Shown piece after piece: positions 1 through 9,127 of a stretch of 64,000 nucleotides of DNA (its first letter is position 1; every line of letters begins with the position of its first letter). The position numbers and the translations under genes are program-made. Source of the DNA: an uncultured Thermoguttaceae bacterium (GTDB taxonomy: Bacteria; Planctomycetota; Planctomycetia; Pirellulales; Thermoguttaceae); NCBI GenBank assembly GCA_937951625.1, contig CALFBP010000033.1:62001-126000 (forward strand). Direction: 5' to 3'. The notes below the pieces were generated by a model. The model did no database searches. It was not told the DNA's origin and saw only the letters and a list, made by a program, of their open reading frames with translations.

Positions 1-353
1 GGCGCCGTGGCGAGGTAATAGATGCGGGTCGACGAGGGAGTCGATTCGGTTTGTTTCAGGAAGTCGTTTAGCGACAGGAAGTCGTCGCGTCGTTCGATAT
101 CGCCGGAAAAATAGAAGATTCGCGAAGCGAGTTCCTTCCACGTCTCGCGATCGAAATCGGCCCCGATGAATCGGGCGGTGCTCTCGGCCAGTCGCTCGCG
201 CCACGCCTCGTGCGAGAACGCGGTCCGCGAGAACCCCACGATCGTCGTCTCCGCGGGGAGCCGCTTCTTACGAAGGAGGACGTAAAGCGCTGGAATCAGC
301 TTCCTGCTGGTCAGGTCGCCGGAGGCGCCAAAAATAACAAGCGTTGCAGCCAT
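1..353 (-). CDS. zwf: Glucose-6-phosphate 1-dehydrogenase, N-terminal part (cut by window start)
   Basis: Translation begins MAATLVIFGASGDLTSRK, the Rossmann NADP-binding signature of glucose-6-phosphate dehydrogenase (GASGDLT), followed by KLIPALY, and the visible part ends in RIYYLATAP, matching the family's fxLAxPP strand. About 117 of the usual 480-510 residues lie in the window. The enzyme oxidises glucose-6-phosphate to 6-phosphogluconolactone in the cytoplasmic oxidative pentose phosphate pathway. An AGGAAAG ribosome site sits just upstream of the ATG. It follows the SMP-30-type lactonase by about 41 bp on the same strand, so the two are probably co-transcribed, which fits a lactone-forming plus lactone-opening pair. 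Confidence 0.93.
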   Translation of the reverse strand, partial: MAATLVIFGASGDLTSRKLIPALYVLLRKKRLPAETTIVGFSRTAFSHEAWRERLAESTARFIGADFDRETWKELASRIFYFSGDIERRDDFLSLNDFLKQTESTPSSTRIYYLATA

Positions 354-394
354 GCTGGAATCTTTCCTGCTTGAAAAACTAACCTGCCGGTCGT

Positions 395-1261
395 CTAACC
401 AAGAAACTCGAAGGCGGGAACCCCGCGCACTGCCGGCCTGACGCGAAACACCCCGCCCGCCCCAGGCTGCTCCGCCAACTCCTGTTCCGAGAGGCCGACC
501 CGGGCCGTGGTGATGTACAAATCGCCCAAGTCTTCGCCGCCAAACGCGCAGGAGGTGACGCGCCGCGCCGGGACCTCAAGCCGTTCCAACAAACGGCCAG
601 TTCGCGGGTCCCAGCGGCTTACGCAACCGCCATCCCACAGGGCAATCCAAAGCATCCCCTCTGCGTCGATGGTCATGCCGTCGGGCTTGCCCAACTCGGG
701 CGGGACGGTGACGACAGCGCGGGGATGGGTGATCTCGCCCGTGTCCGGGGCGTAATCGAACGCGGTGACTTGGCGCGTCGGCGTGTCGATGTAATACATC
801 GTATCCTGACTCAAGCTCCAGGCGATGCCGTTCGAATTGGTCACGCCACGCAGCATCGTCCTTACCGTTCCGTCAGGCTCCAGGCAGTATAGGCTGGCAG
901 CGCCCGGCTGACGATCTAAACTGATCGTGCCGGCCCAAAACCGGCCGCGGGGATCGCACTTGCCGTCGTTGAAGCGATTGCCCGGCAGGTGGGCCTCGGG
1001 ATCAGCCCAAAACGTCAGCGTTCCGCTCACCAGGTCCAGTGCCGCGAACCCATGCTGCGTGGCGAGCATCACGCCGCCGCGGGCCCGAGGCACGACCGTC
1101 CCCAGCCGTTGGCCCAAGTCGAACGTGCGGTCACTGCCATTCGCCGGGTCGAATTGGTGCAGGCGTCCGGCCTCGATGTCCACCCAATAAAGCACCCCGC
1201 GCCGGGCGTCCCAGATGGCGCCCTCTCCAAGCGTCGCCTTGGCATCCAAGATAAGTTCCAC
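395..1261 (-). CDS. SMP-30/gluconolactonase/LRE-like family protein
   Basis: 288 residues, the normal size for the six-bladed SMP-30/regucalcin beta-propeller. Family signatures are visible in order: TLGEGAIWD near residue 11 (metal-ligand Glu), PGNRFNDGKCDPRGRFWAGT near 93 (Asn ligand), a SNGIAWS segment near 142 (second Asn), and GKPDGMTIDAEGMLW near 192 (catalytic Asp). Members are calcium- or zinc-dependent lactonases acting on sugar lactones. Placement directly before zwf suggests it may hydrolyse gluconolactone-type products of that enzyme, but the family also covers many other lactones. It has no signal peptide, so it should be cytoplasmic. Confidence 0.88.
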   Translation of the reverse strand: MELILDAKATLGEGAIWDARRGVLYWVDIEAGRLHQFDPANGSDRTFDLGQRLGTVVPRARGGVMLATQHGFAALDLVSGTLTFWADPEAHLPGNRFNDGKCDPRGRFWAGTISLDRQPGAASLYCLEPDGTVRTMLRGVTNSNGIAWSLSQDTMYYIDTPTRQVTAFDYAPDTGEITHPRAVVTVPPELGKPDGMTIDAEGMLWIALWDGGCVSRWDPRTGRLLERLEVPARRVTSCAFGGEDLGDLYITTARVGLSEQELAEQPGAGGVFRVRPAVRGVPAFEFLG

Positions 1262-1460
1262 GTCGGAGGAATCCCCCCACGGTTTTCAAAAGCGGCGACA
1301 AGGCGAAGTCATCGCCGATCCGCAAGGACAAAAAGCGTCTCATCAAGATTTGCCCAATTCTAGCAGGGCGATCGATCGATACAATCTGCCACCCAAAAGC
1401 CCACGTTGCATGATGTTCGGGGAGAGCCGCGCTCCGTCGCACTCGCGAGTAAGCCAGGTG

Positions 1461-1733
1461 AGCGAACTCAGCGTAGCAGAGGCCGGTCAAAGCACAGGCC
1501 AGTCCGGTGAGGGTGAAGGAGAGCATCAAGGCGGGCCCGGCTCCTGGTCGGGTCGCATCGCCCGCCGCGGCCGTGCCCACCAGGGCGAAAATCCCTGCCC
1601 CCACGATTGCGCCGATTCCCAAAAGAACCAGGTCCACCGGCCCCAAGACCCGCCGCAAACCCCGCCCGCCCTCGCCCGTCTCGGAGGTAAGCGAGTCGAT
1701 ACTTTTGCGTTGGAGGATGGAACCCAGCGGCAT
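1461..1733 (-). pseudogene. Truncated APC-family amino-acid permease (N-terminal relic)
   Basis: From an ATG at 1733 the frame reads a typical permease start: a hydrophilic tail of about 25 residues, then RRVLGPVDLVLLGIGAIVGA and a second membrane helix ending in LTGLCYAEFA at about residue 91. The intact permease at 51746 has the same segments (RRVLGPVALSSLGIGAIIGT, CYAEFASMAPIAGSAYTYAY). Here homology stops at YAEFA, and the open frame continues as arginine-rich unrelated sequence toward 1131. About 80 percent of the protein is missing, so this is read as a deletion relic. It lies between the SMP-30 gene and the CPBP protease gene. Confidence 0.72.
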
Positions 1734-1815
1734 CAAGGAAATTTCCACGTCAAGGCGTCGTGGACCGCTCCGCGCGGCCTGAGCAAATACTGGCCACTCT
1801 CGCAACCTGTGCTGG

Positions 1816-2637
1816 TCACGTTCCCAGCACGGGCCGTGCCAGGTCGTAGCCGATGGCGAAGATCGCGGCGTCGATCAGCAGGTGGCTCACCCAGGGACCC
1901 AGCAGCGAACCGCTCCGATGATAAAGCCAAGCCCAGTAGGCCCCGCCCAACGCCACGGCAAGCGAAAAAACAAACGTCCACGGCGAAAACCGTCCGAAAA
2001 ACGCGCCCAGCAGGATCACGTGATGGGCCATGAATCCAACGCTCGACACCGCCACGGCCCCGGGCCATGCCATGTGGCTGCGAAGCTGCCCGAAAACAAA
2101 CCACCGCCAATAGTATTCCTCCAACAGCGAATGGACCAGCGAATAGAACGCGCCCAGCGCCGTGTAGGCCGGCAACGAGCCTACGCCAAACCCGGCGACC
2201 TGGGACTGGATCGCGGCCCCTGCCTCTTGGAGCGTCCCAGAGGGCCGGAGCACCGAGGCATAAAGCCCCGTGGCCGCGGCAAAAGTCACCAACCCGAACA
2301 CAAGCCCTTCCAGCAGACCGGCAACGCCGAATCGGGCCAAGTCCAGACGCCGCCGCTGCACCGCCAGGACCCAAAAGACCGGAAAGGCGAATTGGATCGT
2401 CTTTCCCAGGGCATAGACGGGCTGTTGCCAACCCGGCGCCGCCTGGGGAAGCCAGACGAAATAGACCCAAGTTAGCAGGCTGGGAAACCCAAGGGCGAAC
2501 AGCACCCCAGCAACGTCCCGGCGGCGAGATAGGAAGCGGGTGTCACGGGTCATCGAACGCACCCAGAGCAAATCCGTGGGTCTACCTGCCGCCCGCGTTT
2601 CGCCGCCCGGACCAGACTCTTTCTCCGCCGACGACAC
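1816..2637 (-). CDS. CPBP-family intramembrane metalloprotease (CAAX/Abi type)
   Basis: 273 residues with about seven or eight hydrophobic segments. The glutamate motif of CPBP (CAAX prenyl protease/bacteriocin-processing) proteins is seen as SLLEEYYWRWF, then the His motif GFMAHHVILL, and a C-terminal helix with SHLLIDAAIF. The family contains integral-membrane proteases and immunity proteins of mostly unknown substrate. An internal ATG at 2553 (MTRDTRFLS) would remove a 28-residue soluble tail and may be the real start. It stands alone on the minus strand with no functional partner nearby. A second CPBP protein lies at 38612-39538. Confidence 0.85.
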   Translation of the reverse strand: MSSAEKESGPGGETRAAGRPTDLLWVRSMTRDTRFLSRRRDVAGVLFALGFPSLLTWVYFVWLPQAAPGWQQPVYALGKTIQFAFPVFWVLAVQRRRLDLARFGVAGLLEGLVFGLVTFAAATGLYASVLRPSGTLQEAGAAIQSQVAGFGVGSLPAYTALGAFYSLVHSLLEEYYWRWFVFGQLRSHMAWPGAVAVSSVGFMAHHVILLGAFFGRFSPWTFVFSLAVALGGAYWAWLYHRSGSLLGPWVSHLLIDAAIFAIGYDLARPVLGT

Positions 2638-2668
2638 GCTCTCTCCGCCCAGGATACGCCGCGAGGAT

Positions 2669-3058
2669 TCATTTCGCGGCAGGCGATTCCGCCAGCGGGG
2701 TCGCCTTATAGCCCGCCTTGCTCACGGCGGCTTCAATCTGCGATGCCGGAACTTCCGCCTCGTCGGCAACGACAACTGCCTTCTTGTCCTGAAGCGAGAC
2801 CTCGGCCGATTTCACGCCCGGGATGGCCTTCAACGCCGCCGTGATCGTCTGAACACAGCCCTCGCAGGTCATGCCTTCGATGGCGAATTGCCGGGCCGGG
2901 CCGGAAGTGTTGGAAGTGGTGGAAGTGGTGGCCTCGGCCGGGCAACGGCCGAATTCGCCACAGCCCGGGCAGCCTGTCAACGCCGCCGCCAGAAGCACCA
3001 CCACCGCGGCCATGGCACGCCAAGCTTGGACCTTGCCGGGCAAGAAGACGCCACTCAT
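2669..3058 (-). CDS. HMA-domain (heavy-metal-associated) lipoprotein
   Basis: 129 residues starting at the ATG at 3058, which has a GGAGG ribosome site about 9 bases upstream; longer upstream readings lack this. The N-terminus is a lipoprotein signal peptide ending in the lipobox LTGC near residue 30. After a Thr/Ser linker comes one heavy-metal-associated domain with metal site GMTCEGC, followed by the ferredoxin-like strands expected of MerP/CopZ domains. It probably binds Cu(I), Zn(II) or Hg(II) outside the cytoplasmic membrane. Two further cysteines follow the lipobox (CPGC). No metal ATPase is adjacent, so the partner is unknown. Confidence 0.85.
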   Translation of the reverse strand: MSGVFLPGKVQAWRAMAAVVVLLAAALTGCPGCGEFGRCPAEATTSTTSNTSGPARQFAIEGMTCEGCVQTITAALKAIPGVKSAEVSLQDKKAVVVADEAEVPASQIEAAVSKAGYKATPLAESPAAK

Positions 3059-3292
3059 CTTCAATTCCTCCACGTCATGCTCTCTTGAAAACATGTTCGA
3101 GTTTTGTCGTTGCAAAAGGCGAATCCCCCTTGCCGAACCTTGTCGTGCATATCGGGACGAGACCCACGACGCTGGCACGTAGCCGAGCAATCCGCGTTAG
3201 CATTATAGGGCATTGGCCGCGGCAATTCATTATGGGAAGGCGAAGGTTTCCGCGGGACCTCGACAACCGCCGCGCCGGCTGCGCCTCCCTGC

Positions 3293-3310
3293 GGGCGGGA
3301 AGGCCCGCCC
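3293..3310 (-). terminator. Hairpin just downstream of uvrA
   Basis: A perfect 7-bp GC stem (GGGCGGG/CCCGCCC) with an AAGG loop begins 8 bases past the uvrA stop codon. There is no T-tract after it on the minus strand, so it may be a transcript-end or processing hairpin rather than a classical intrinsic terminator. Confidence 0.35.
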
Positions 3311-3317
3311 CGTCGGC

Positions 3318-6173
3318 TTAGCAGGCCAGGGAAGCGGGCTTCAACACCTGGCGAAGGAAACGACCGGTGTGGTTGTCGTCCAAGGCGGCGATCTGGTCGG
3401 GCGTGCCGGTGGCCACGACGTAGCCGCCCCGTTCGCCCCCCTCAGGCCCCAAGTCGATGATCCAGTCGGCGGTCTTGATTACGTCGAGGTTGTGTTCGAT
3501 GACGATCACCGTATTGCCGAGATCGACCAGGCGGCCGAGCACGTCGAGCAGCTTGCGGATGTCGTCGAAGTGCAGCCCGGTCGTCGGCTCGTCGAGCAGG
3601 TAGAGCGTGTTGCCGGTGTCGACCCGACCCAGTTCGGCTGCCAGCTTGACGCGCTGGGCCTCGCCGCTGGAGAGCGTGATCGAGGGTTGGCCAAGCGCCA
3701 TGTAGCCCAGACCGACGTCTTGCAGGCTGCGAAGCAATCGCAAGAGGGTGGGAAAATTCTCGAAGAATTCCACGGCCTCATCGACGCTCATCTCCAGCAC
3801 GTCGGCGATGTTTTTGTCGCGATAGCGGATTTCCAGCGTCTGCCGATTGAATCGCTTGCCGCCGCACACCGGACACGGCAGATACAGGTCCGGCAAAAAA
3901 TTCATCTCGATGCGTTGCAGGCCGTGGCCCTGGCATTCCTCGCAACGCCCGCCCTTGACGTTGAAGCTGAAGCGGCCGGCCTTGTAGCCCAACCGTCGCG
4001 CGTCGCGGGTATTGGCGAATACCTTGCGGATTTCGTCGAAAATCCCGGTGAAGGTAGCGGGATTGCTGCGCGGGCTGCGGCCAAGCGGCGACTGATCGAT
4101 CTGCACCACCTTGTCGACCGCGGCAGCGCCGCGGAGGGCGGTGTGAGGGCCGGGCGTGGGCGCAACCCCGCCCAAACGCCGCACCATGGCCCGATACAAC
4201 GTCTCGTTGAGCAACGAACTCTTGCCCGACCCGCTCACCCCCGTCACGCAGGTGAACACCGAGAGCGGAAAATGCACCGTGACGTTTTTCAGGTTGTTGG
4301 CCGTGGCGCCTTCGAGCGTGAGCATTCGGGATTTGGCGATTTTCCGTCGCCGCTCCGGGATGGGAATGGCAAGGCGCCCGCTAAGATAACCGCCGGTCAG
4401 CGAATCGGGCTCCGCGGCGACCACGGCCGGGGGGCCTTGGGCCACGATCCGACCGCCATGCCGACCCGCCCCCGGACCGAGGTCGATCAGCCAATCGGCT
4501 TGGCGCATGATCGCCGCGTCGTGCTCCACGGCCAACACCGTGTTGCCTCGGGCCTGAAGGTCGCGCAACGCGTCGATCAAACGCTGATTGTCCCGCGCGT
4601 GCAGCCCGATCGAAGGCTCGTCCAGCACGTAACACACGCCCACCAGCCCGGAACCCAGGCCCGTCGCCAAACGCAAACGCTGGGCCTCGCCGCCACTGAG
4701 CGAATCGCCGGGCCGATCGAGCGTGAGGTAATCGAGGCCCAGCCGCTGCATGAAGGCCAATCGGGCAGAAATCTCGGAACACAAAGGTTGGGCAATCGGC
4801 TGATGTTGCGCGTCGAAGCGGAGCTTGGCGAAGTACTCAGCCGCTTCGGCCACCGTCATCCGCGTGATCTCATGGATGGCCTTGCCCGCCACGCGGACTG
4901 ATCGGGCCTCGGGCCGCAGTCGGGCGCCGCCGCAGTCGGGACACACGACCTGCCCACGATATGCCGCCAACCGCTCGCCCCCGTTGTCGTACGTCGCGTT
5001 TTCATATTCCCGCTCCAAAAGGGCCAAAATCCCCGGAAAGTCCTTATCTCCGTGGAGCAGGGCATGGAAGGCTGCCGCCGAAAGCTTTTCCAACGGAGTA
5101 TTCCACCTAGCCCCCACCGAGGCCAGAAACGCCCGCACCAGGTTCTTCGTCTTCCGATCCGGTCCCGGCCCTTCGTTCCACGGCAGTACAGCCCCTTGAG
5201 CCAGGGACCGCCGCTTGTCGGGCACGACAAGCTGTGGATCGAACTCCTCGCGGACGCCCAAGCCCTCGCACGTGGGACAGGCCCCGTAGGGACTATTGAA
5301 GCTGAAGGTCCGTGGTTCGATCTCTTCGTAACTGATCTTGCACTGGGCACACGCATATTTCGTGCTGAACAGGCGCTCGCGCCAGGTGGCGTTCTCTGCC
5401 TTCCGTTCTTCAAAGAGGGCGACCAGGAGCCCGTCGCCATGGCGGACCGCCACCTGGACCGACTCGGCCAGTCGCGGTCGCACGCCGTTGCGCACGATCA
5501 CCCGATCCACGACGGCCTCGATGTGATGGACCTTCTGGGCGGCCAGCGGCGGGGGGTGTTCCACGTCGATGACCTGCCCATCGACCCTGGCCCGAACGAA
5601 ACCCGCCTTGCGGATCGCCGCGAACACGTCCTGATGTTCGCCCCTACGGCCGCGCACTATGGGGGCCAGGATCATCAATTTGGTGCCCTCGGGCAGCGCG
5701 AGAAGCTCGTCGATGATCTGCCCAGGGTGCTGCTGGCGGATCGGCTCGCCGCAGCGATAGCACGTCGCTTCGCCCAGCCTGGCGTAAAGCAGCCGCAGAT
5801 AATCGTAAATCTCCGTGATCGTGGCCACCGTGCTCCGCGGATTGCCCACGCCGGCCCGCTGGTCAATGGCAATCGTCGGCGGGAGCCCCTCGATGGCGTC
5901 GACGTCGGGCCGCTCCAGTTGATGGAGGAACTGCCGGGCATAGACGGAAAGACTCTCGATGTACTGCCGCTGGCCCTCGGCATAGATCGTGTCGAAGGCC
6001 AGAGAACTCTTTCCGGACCCGCTGGGACCGGTCACCACGACCAGCCGATTCCGCGGGATGTCGAGGTCGAGGTTCTGGAGATTATGGACGCGTGCCCCGC
6101 GGATGCGAATCGCCTCCGCTGGCCCGGCCGAGCCGCCGCGTCCTGATCCCAATGATGTCCCGCTCTTCGCCAT
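3318..6173 (-). CDS. uvrA: Excinuclease ABC subunit A (UvrA)
   Basis: 951 residues, standard length. The damage-recognition ATPase of nucleotide-excision repair, acting as a UvrA2-UvrB complex on DNA. Visible motifs in order: first Walker [15 protein letters not shown] (about residue 50), zinc module CAQC...CPTC around 280-310, first ABC signature [12 protein letters not shown] near 490, second Walker [17 protein letters not shown] near 645, insertion zinc module CEEC...CPVC near 740-770 with FLPDLYLPC, second signature [12 protein letters not shown] near 835, and Walker [14 protein letters not shown]. All catalytic parts look intact. uvrB and uvrC are not in this window. No SOS box was recognised upstream. 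Confidence 0.98.
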   Translation of the reverse strand: MAKSGTSLGSGRGGSAGPAEAIRIRGARVHNLQNLDLDIPRNRLVVVTGPSGSGKSSLAFDTIYAEGQRQYIESLSVYARQFLHQLERPDVDAIEGLPPTIAIDQRAGVGNPRSTVATITEIYDYLRLLYARLGEATCYRCGEPIRQQHPGQIIDELLALPEGTKLMILAPIVRGRRGEHQDVFAAIRKAGFVRARVDGQVIDVEHPPPLAAQKVHHIEAVVDRVIVRNGVRPRLAESVQVAVRHGDGLLVALFEERKAENATWRERLFSTKYACAQCKISYEEIEPRTFSFNSPYGACPTCEGLGVREEFDPQLVVPDKRRSLAQGAVLPWNEGPGPDRKTKNLVRAFLASVGARWNTPLEKLSAAAFHALLHGDKDFPGILALLEREYENATYDNGGERLAAYRGQVVCPDCGGARLRPEARSVRVAGKAIHEITRMTVAEAAEYFAKLRFDAQHQPIAQPLCSEISARLAFMQRLGLDYLTLDRPGDSLSGGEAQRLRLATGLGSGLVGVCYVLDEPSIGLHARDNQRLIDALRDLQARGNTVLAVEHDAAIMRQADWLIDLGPGAGRHGGRIVAQGPPAVVAAEPDSLTGGYLSGRLAIPIPERRRKIAKSRMLTLEGATANNLKNVTVHFPLSVFTCVTGVSGSGKSSLLNETLYRAMVRRLGGVAPTPGPHTALRGAAAVDKVVQIDQSPLGRSPRSNPATFTGIFDEIRKVFANTRDARRLGYKAGRFSFNVKGGRCEECQGHGLQRIEMNFLPDLYLPCPVCGGKRFNRQTLEIRYRDKNIADVLEMSVDEAVEFFENFPTLLRLLRSLQDVGLGYMALGQPSITLSSGEAQRVKLAAELGRVDTGNTLYLLDEPTTGLHFDDIRKLLDVLGRLVDLGNTVIVIEHNLDVIKTADWIIDLGPEGGERGGYVVATGTPDQIAALDDNHTGRFLRQVLKPASLAC

Positions 6174-6525
6174 GCCTTGCCCGATTCGCCCCCTCGAAAG
6201 TGTCGCAAACTATTCATGCTAACCCGCTGGGCCAAACCGAGCAAGGACTTCTCTTTCGTCTCCCCGGGGCTCCGACTTCTCTCCGCTCTCTTCCGTTCTT
6301 CTCCCCCAGATCCCCCTGCATCGCTCCGCGGACGTATTGACGGTTCTCTCGCAAATTCGCCTGTTGCTGGGATGAGGCATTGACGGTCGGTCGCCCCCGC
6401 CGATACCATACACAAGCGGTGGACAATTGCTTCCGCCGGAAAGTGCTTTTCCAGCATCGCTCGGTTACGGTTCCTATCGGGGACAATTCCCGGGCTTGGT
6501 GCAACGAGTGCCTGAAGGCGTTTTG
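6174..6525. other. Intergenic region between uvrA and tRNA-Val
   Basis: About 350 bases of divergent spacing. I see no coding sequence. It must hold the promoters for uvrA (leftward) and tRNA-Val (rightward), but no clear -35/-10 pair was recognised. Confidence 0.4.
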
Positions 6526-6599
6526 GGGCGATTAGTTCAGTTGGTCAGAACGCCTCGCTTACACCGAGGAGGTCGGCGGTTCGAGTCCGTCATCGCCCA
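6526..6599 (+). tRNA. tRNA-Val (anticodon UAC)
   Basis: Full cloverleaf: acceptor GGGCGAT pairs with ATCGCCC, the D-arm contains GTTCAGTTGGTCAGAAC, the anticodon stem CCTCG/CGAGG encloses the loop CTTACAC giving anticodon TAC, and the T-arm contains GGTTCGAGTCC. The discriminator is A and CCA is not encoded. Reads GUN valine codons. Confidence 0.96.
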
Positions 6600-6612
6600 C
6601 CCCTTGCGCAAC

Positions 6613-6674
6613 AAAAAGGGGTCAGAACTCTTTTGGCTTGCCGCTTTGCCCAAAAATAGTTCTGACCCCTTTTT
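6613..6674. repeat. Perfect 17-bp inverted repeat (GGGGTCAGAACT palindrome)
   Basis: The arms AAAAAGGGGTCAGAACT (6613-6629) and AGTTCTGACCCCTTTTT (6658-6674) are perfect complements separated by 28 bases. It starts 14 bases after tRNA-Val. Similar GGGGTCAGAAC-type palindromes are known as dispersed REP-like units in many genomes, often mobilised by RAYT transposases. Its T-rich right edge would also let it act as a terminator for the tRNA transcript. Confidence 0.7.
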
Positions 6675-6723
6675 GATGTGTTCAGGCGGAGGCTATGCCT
6701 ACGCTCGGTTGGAACAATCGCCA

Positions 6724-6954
6724 TTACGGCTCATTGAAGAGGCAACAGGGCCTCTCCGCCTCGTGGCTTCGCGGTGCTTTTCGCACAAGTCGATGGTTCC
6801 AAAAATTAAGCGCCGGCAAGTCTTCCTCGTCAATTAGTACACAACCAACTTTAGCTGCCAGCTCGCAGGCCGACGGTGTAAAGCGGCTATTCGTTATCAC
6901 AGCGCTTCCGTGGCAGCCGTAATAATCCTTAGCGGTGTGCGCTTCCTGTGCAGT
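6724..6954 (-). pseudogene. Relic of an Mrr-type restriction endonuclease domain
   Basis: The minus strand holds a 77-codon open stretch bounded by stops, with no start codon. It reads AKDYYGCHGSAVITNSRFTP and then ACELAAKVGCVLIDEEDL. This matches the C-terminal half of the Mrr catalytic domain (family pattern: small residue, VvTNs.FT..A..LA, then vLiD...L). The upstream catalytic D...QxK region is absent, so this is a truncated remnant, probably of a larger planctomycete restriction endonuclease. It sits beside tRNA-Val and the palindromic repeat, a likely site of past insertion and decay. Confidence 0.65.
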
Positions 6955-7100
6955 TCACGTTTCGGGGCAAGCCAGCCATGGCACCCGGCCGTATTTAGGG
7001 CGTGCGCATGGAGGGGGGCCGGGGGAACCCGGGTGGGTGGGCAGAAATGTTCTCGCCGGGCGGCGCCGGGCGATTACAATCAAGGGTGGAGGGACGGGGC

Positions 7101-7238
7101 GTGGGCCAGAAAAAGCAGATGTCGCGCAAGACGCGTCGGATCGTGCGGATGCCGGCCACGCGGTTCGGGCATCTTCAGAAGCGGATGCGTCAAATCGAAC
7201 GAGGCGGTAAGGGGCTTCCGCCGCGGCAGTCGAAGTGA
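7101..7238 (+). CDS. Small basic protein (unknown function)
   Basis: A 45-residue GTG-start frame preceded by GGTGGAGGGA. The product begins MGQKKQMSRKTRRIVRMPAT and is extremely rich in Lys, Arg and Gln (nearly half of all residues), with no membrane segment. That composition fits an RNA- or DNA-binding peptide or ribosome-associated tail, but I do not recognise a family. It ends 10 bases before the UbiD start and may be translated from the same transcript. It could still be a chance frame, since no homology supports it. Confidence 0.42.
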   Translation: MGQKKQMSRKTRRIVRMPATRFGHLQKRMRQIERGGKGLPPRQSK

Positions 7239-7248
7239 TGTGTTGAAC

Positions 7249-9099
7249 ATGGGATACCGCACGCTCCGCGAGTGCGTCGAGGACTTGGAGTCGATCCGGC
7301 AATTGGTGCGGATCCGCGAGCCTGTCGATCCCGATCTGGAGGCCGCGGAGATCCAACGTCGGGTGTTTCGCGCGGAAGGGCCCGCGATTTATTTCGCCAA
7401 CGTCAAGGGCTGTTCCTTTCCGATGGTGAGCAACCTGTTCGGCACGATGCTGCGGATGGAGTACATCTTCCGCGATTCCTTGGCGTGGCTGGAGCGACTG
7501 GTCCGCTTGGCGGTGGATCCGGCGGACGTGCTGCGGCGTCCGCGGCTGCACCTGGACTTACGGACTCCTTGGGCATTGTGGTACTCGCGACCGAAGCGTG
7601 TACGTCGCGCCCCGGTGTTAGCCAATCAGACCACGCTGGGGGCCTTGCCTCAGGTGCGGTCCTGGCCGCACGACGGCGGGGCGTATATCACGTTGCCGCA
7701 AGTTTATACCGAGGACCCGAATGCCCCCGGTTTTGGGCGCTCGAATCTGGGGATGTATCGGATTCAGATTTCCGGCGGGGAATACGAGCCGGGCCGCCAG
7801 GTGGGGATTCATTATCAGATTCACCGGGGGATCGGGGTCCATCACGCGGCGGCGATTCGCCGTGGCGAGCGTTTAGCGGTGAATGTGTTCGTGGGCGGGC
7901 CGCCTGCCATGACCGTGGCCGCCGTCATGCCCATGCCCGAGGGTATGAGCGAGCTGGCCTTTGCCGGGCTTTTGGGGCGTCGCCGGGTGCGGATGGTCTG
8001 CTTGCCCGGTCAACTGCCGATCTCGGCCGAGGCCGATTTCGCCCTCACCGGCTACATCGAGCCGGATCGGCTCCTGCCCGAAGGCCCCTTCGGCGATCAC
8101 CTCGGCTATTACAGCCTGAAGCACCCGTTTCCGGTGATGCGTGTGGAACGGGTGTACCACCGCGACGATGCGATCTGGCCGTTCACGGTGGTGGGTCGGC
8201 CGCCGCAGGAGGACACGATGTTCGCCAAGCTGATCCACGAGATCACGGGTCCGGTGGTGCCCAAGGCGATACCCGGGGTTCGGGCGGTTCACGCGGTGGA
8301 CGCGGCCGGGGTGCATCCGCTGCTCTTGGCGATCGGCAGCGAGCGGTATGCGCCCTACGAAGGTCGTTACCGGCCAGCCGAATTACTCACGCTGGCCAAC
8401 GCGATTCTTGGCTACGGGCAACTCTCGCTTACCAAATACTTGTGGATCGCGGCGGCCGAAGATAATCCCGAGCTCGACGTCCACGATGTAGCGGAATTCC
8501 TACGCCACATGTTGGAACGCGTGGACTGGCGTCGCGATCTGCATTTCCAGACTTGCACGACGATCGATACCTTGGACTACTCGGGCGAAGGGCTGAATCA
8601 GGGGTCGAAAGTGGTGATCGCAGCCACGGGCACGCCGAAGCGAATTTTACCCGTGGTGTTGGACAGTCGCCTCTGGTTGCCTGAGGATTTGGGATTCAAA
8701 AAACCGCGCGTCTGCTTGCCTGGGATTCTGGTGGTGGAAGGTCCGCAATGCGGGGCCCAGCGAGGCCGGGACGGCGCTGTGGAGCGGTTTTGTGCCAGTT
8801 TCACGCGGGAGGACGCGATCAATCAGTTTCCCCTGGTCGTGGTGGTGGACGACAGCGACTTCGCCGCGCGGAGCTTGAGCAACTTCCTTTGGGTCACGTT
8901 CACGCGGAGCGACCCGGCCACCGATGTTCACGGCATCGACGCCTTCCAGCGGGACAAGCATTGGGGTTGCCACGGTTCCTTGGTGATCGATGCCCGCATC
9001 AAGCCGCACCATGCCCCGCCGTTGGTGGAAGACCTGCGGGTCTCGCGTCGCGTCGATGCCTTGGCCCGCCGGGGCGGCCCGCTGGAGGGAATCATCTGA
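7249..9099 (+). CDS. UbiD-family (prenyl-FMN-dependent) decarboxylase
   Basis: 616 residues from the ATG at 7249 (MGYRTLRECVEDL), the classical UbiD N-terminus. Family marks include the cofactor-proximal stretch GMYRIQISGG (about 170), VFVGGPPAMTVAA (about 220), and the catalytic-loop segment LLPEGPFGDHLGYYS (about 280) containing the conserved Glu. UbiD enzymes decarboxylate aromatic or alpha,beta-unsaturated acids with prenylated FMN made by UbiX. It is longer than Escherichia coli UbiD (about 497), the extra length lying in the C-terminal half. Candidate roles are ubiquinone/menaquinone synthesis or aromatic acid turnover; the neighbours do not decide. The next gene starts 28 bp downstream. 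Confidence 0.9.
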   Translation: MGYRTLRECVEDLESIRQLVRIREPVDPDLEAAEIQRRVFRAEGPAIYFANVKGCSFPMVSNLFGTMLRMEYIFRDSLAWLERLVRLAVDPADVLRRPRLHLDLRTPWALWYSRPKRVRRAPVLANQTTLGALPQVRSWPHDGGAYITLPQVYTEDPNAPGFGRSNLGMYRIQISGGEYEPGRQVGIHYQIHRGIGVHHAAAIRRGERLAVNVFVGGPPAMTVAAVMPMPEGMSELAFAGLLGRRRVRMVCLPGQLPISAEADFALTGYIEPDRLLPEGPFGDHLGYYSLKHPFPVMRVERVYHRDDAIWPFTVVGRPPQEDTMFAKLIHEITGPVVPKAIPGVRAVHAVDAAGVHPLLLAIGSERYAPYEGRYRPAELLTLANAILGYGQLSLTKYLWIAAAEDNPELDVHDVAEFLRHMLERVDWRRDLHFQTCTTIDTLDYSGEGLNQGSKVVIAATGTPKRILPVVLDSRLWLPEDLGFKKPRVCLPGILVVEGPQCGAQRGRDGAVERFCASFTREDAINQFPLVVVVDDSDFAARSLSNFLWVTFTRSDPATDVHGIDAFQRDKHWGCHGSLVIDARIKPHHAPPLVEDLRVSRRVDALARRGGPLEGII

Positions 9100-9127
9100 A
9101 AGGTTGCGCGGTGCCAAGGAGCGAAGG

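Noticed and set aside
3213-4901. 562-residue plus-strand open frame opposite uvrA
   Set aside because: It is the antisense shadow of uvrA; no domain, and uvrA on the other strand is certain.
6427-6837. 136-residue plus-strand frame running through tRNA-Val
   Set aside because: It overlaps the tRNA and the inverted repeat and has no protein similarity.
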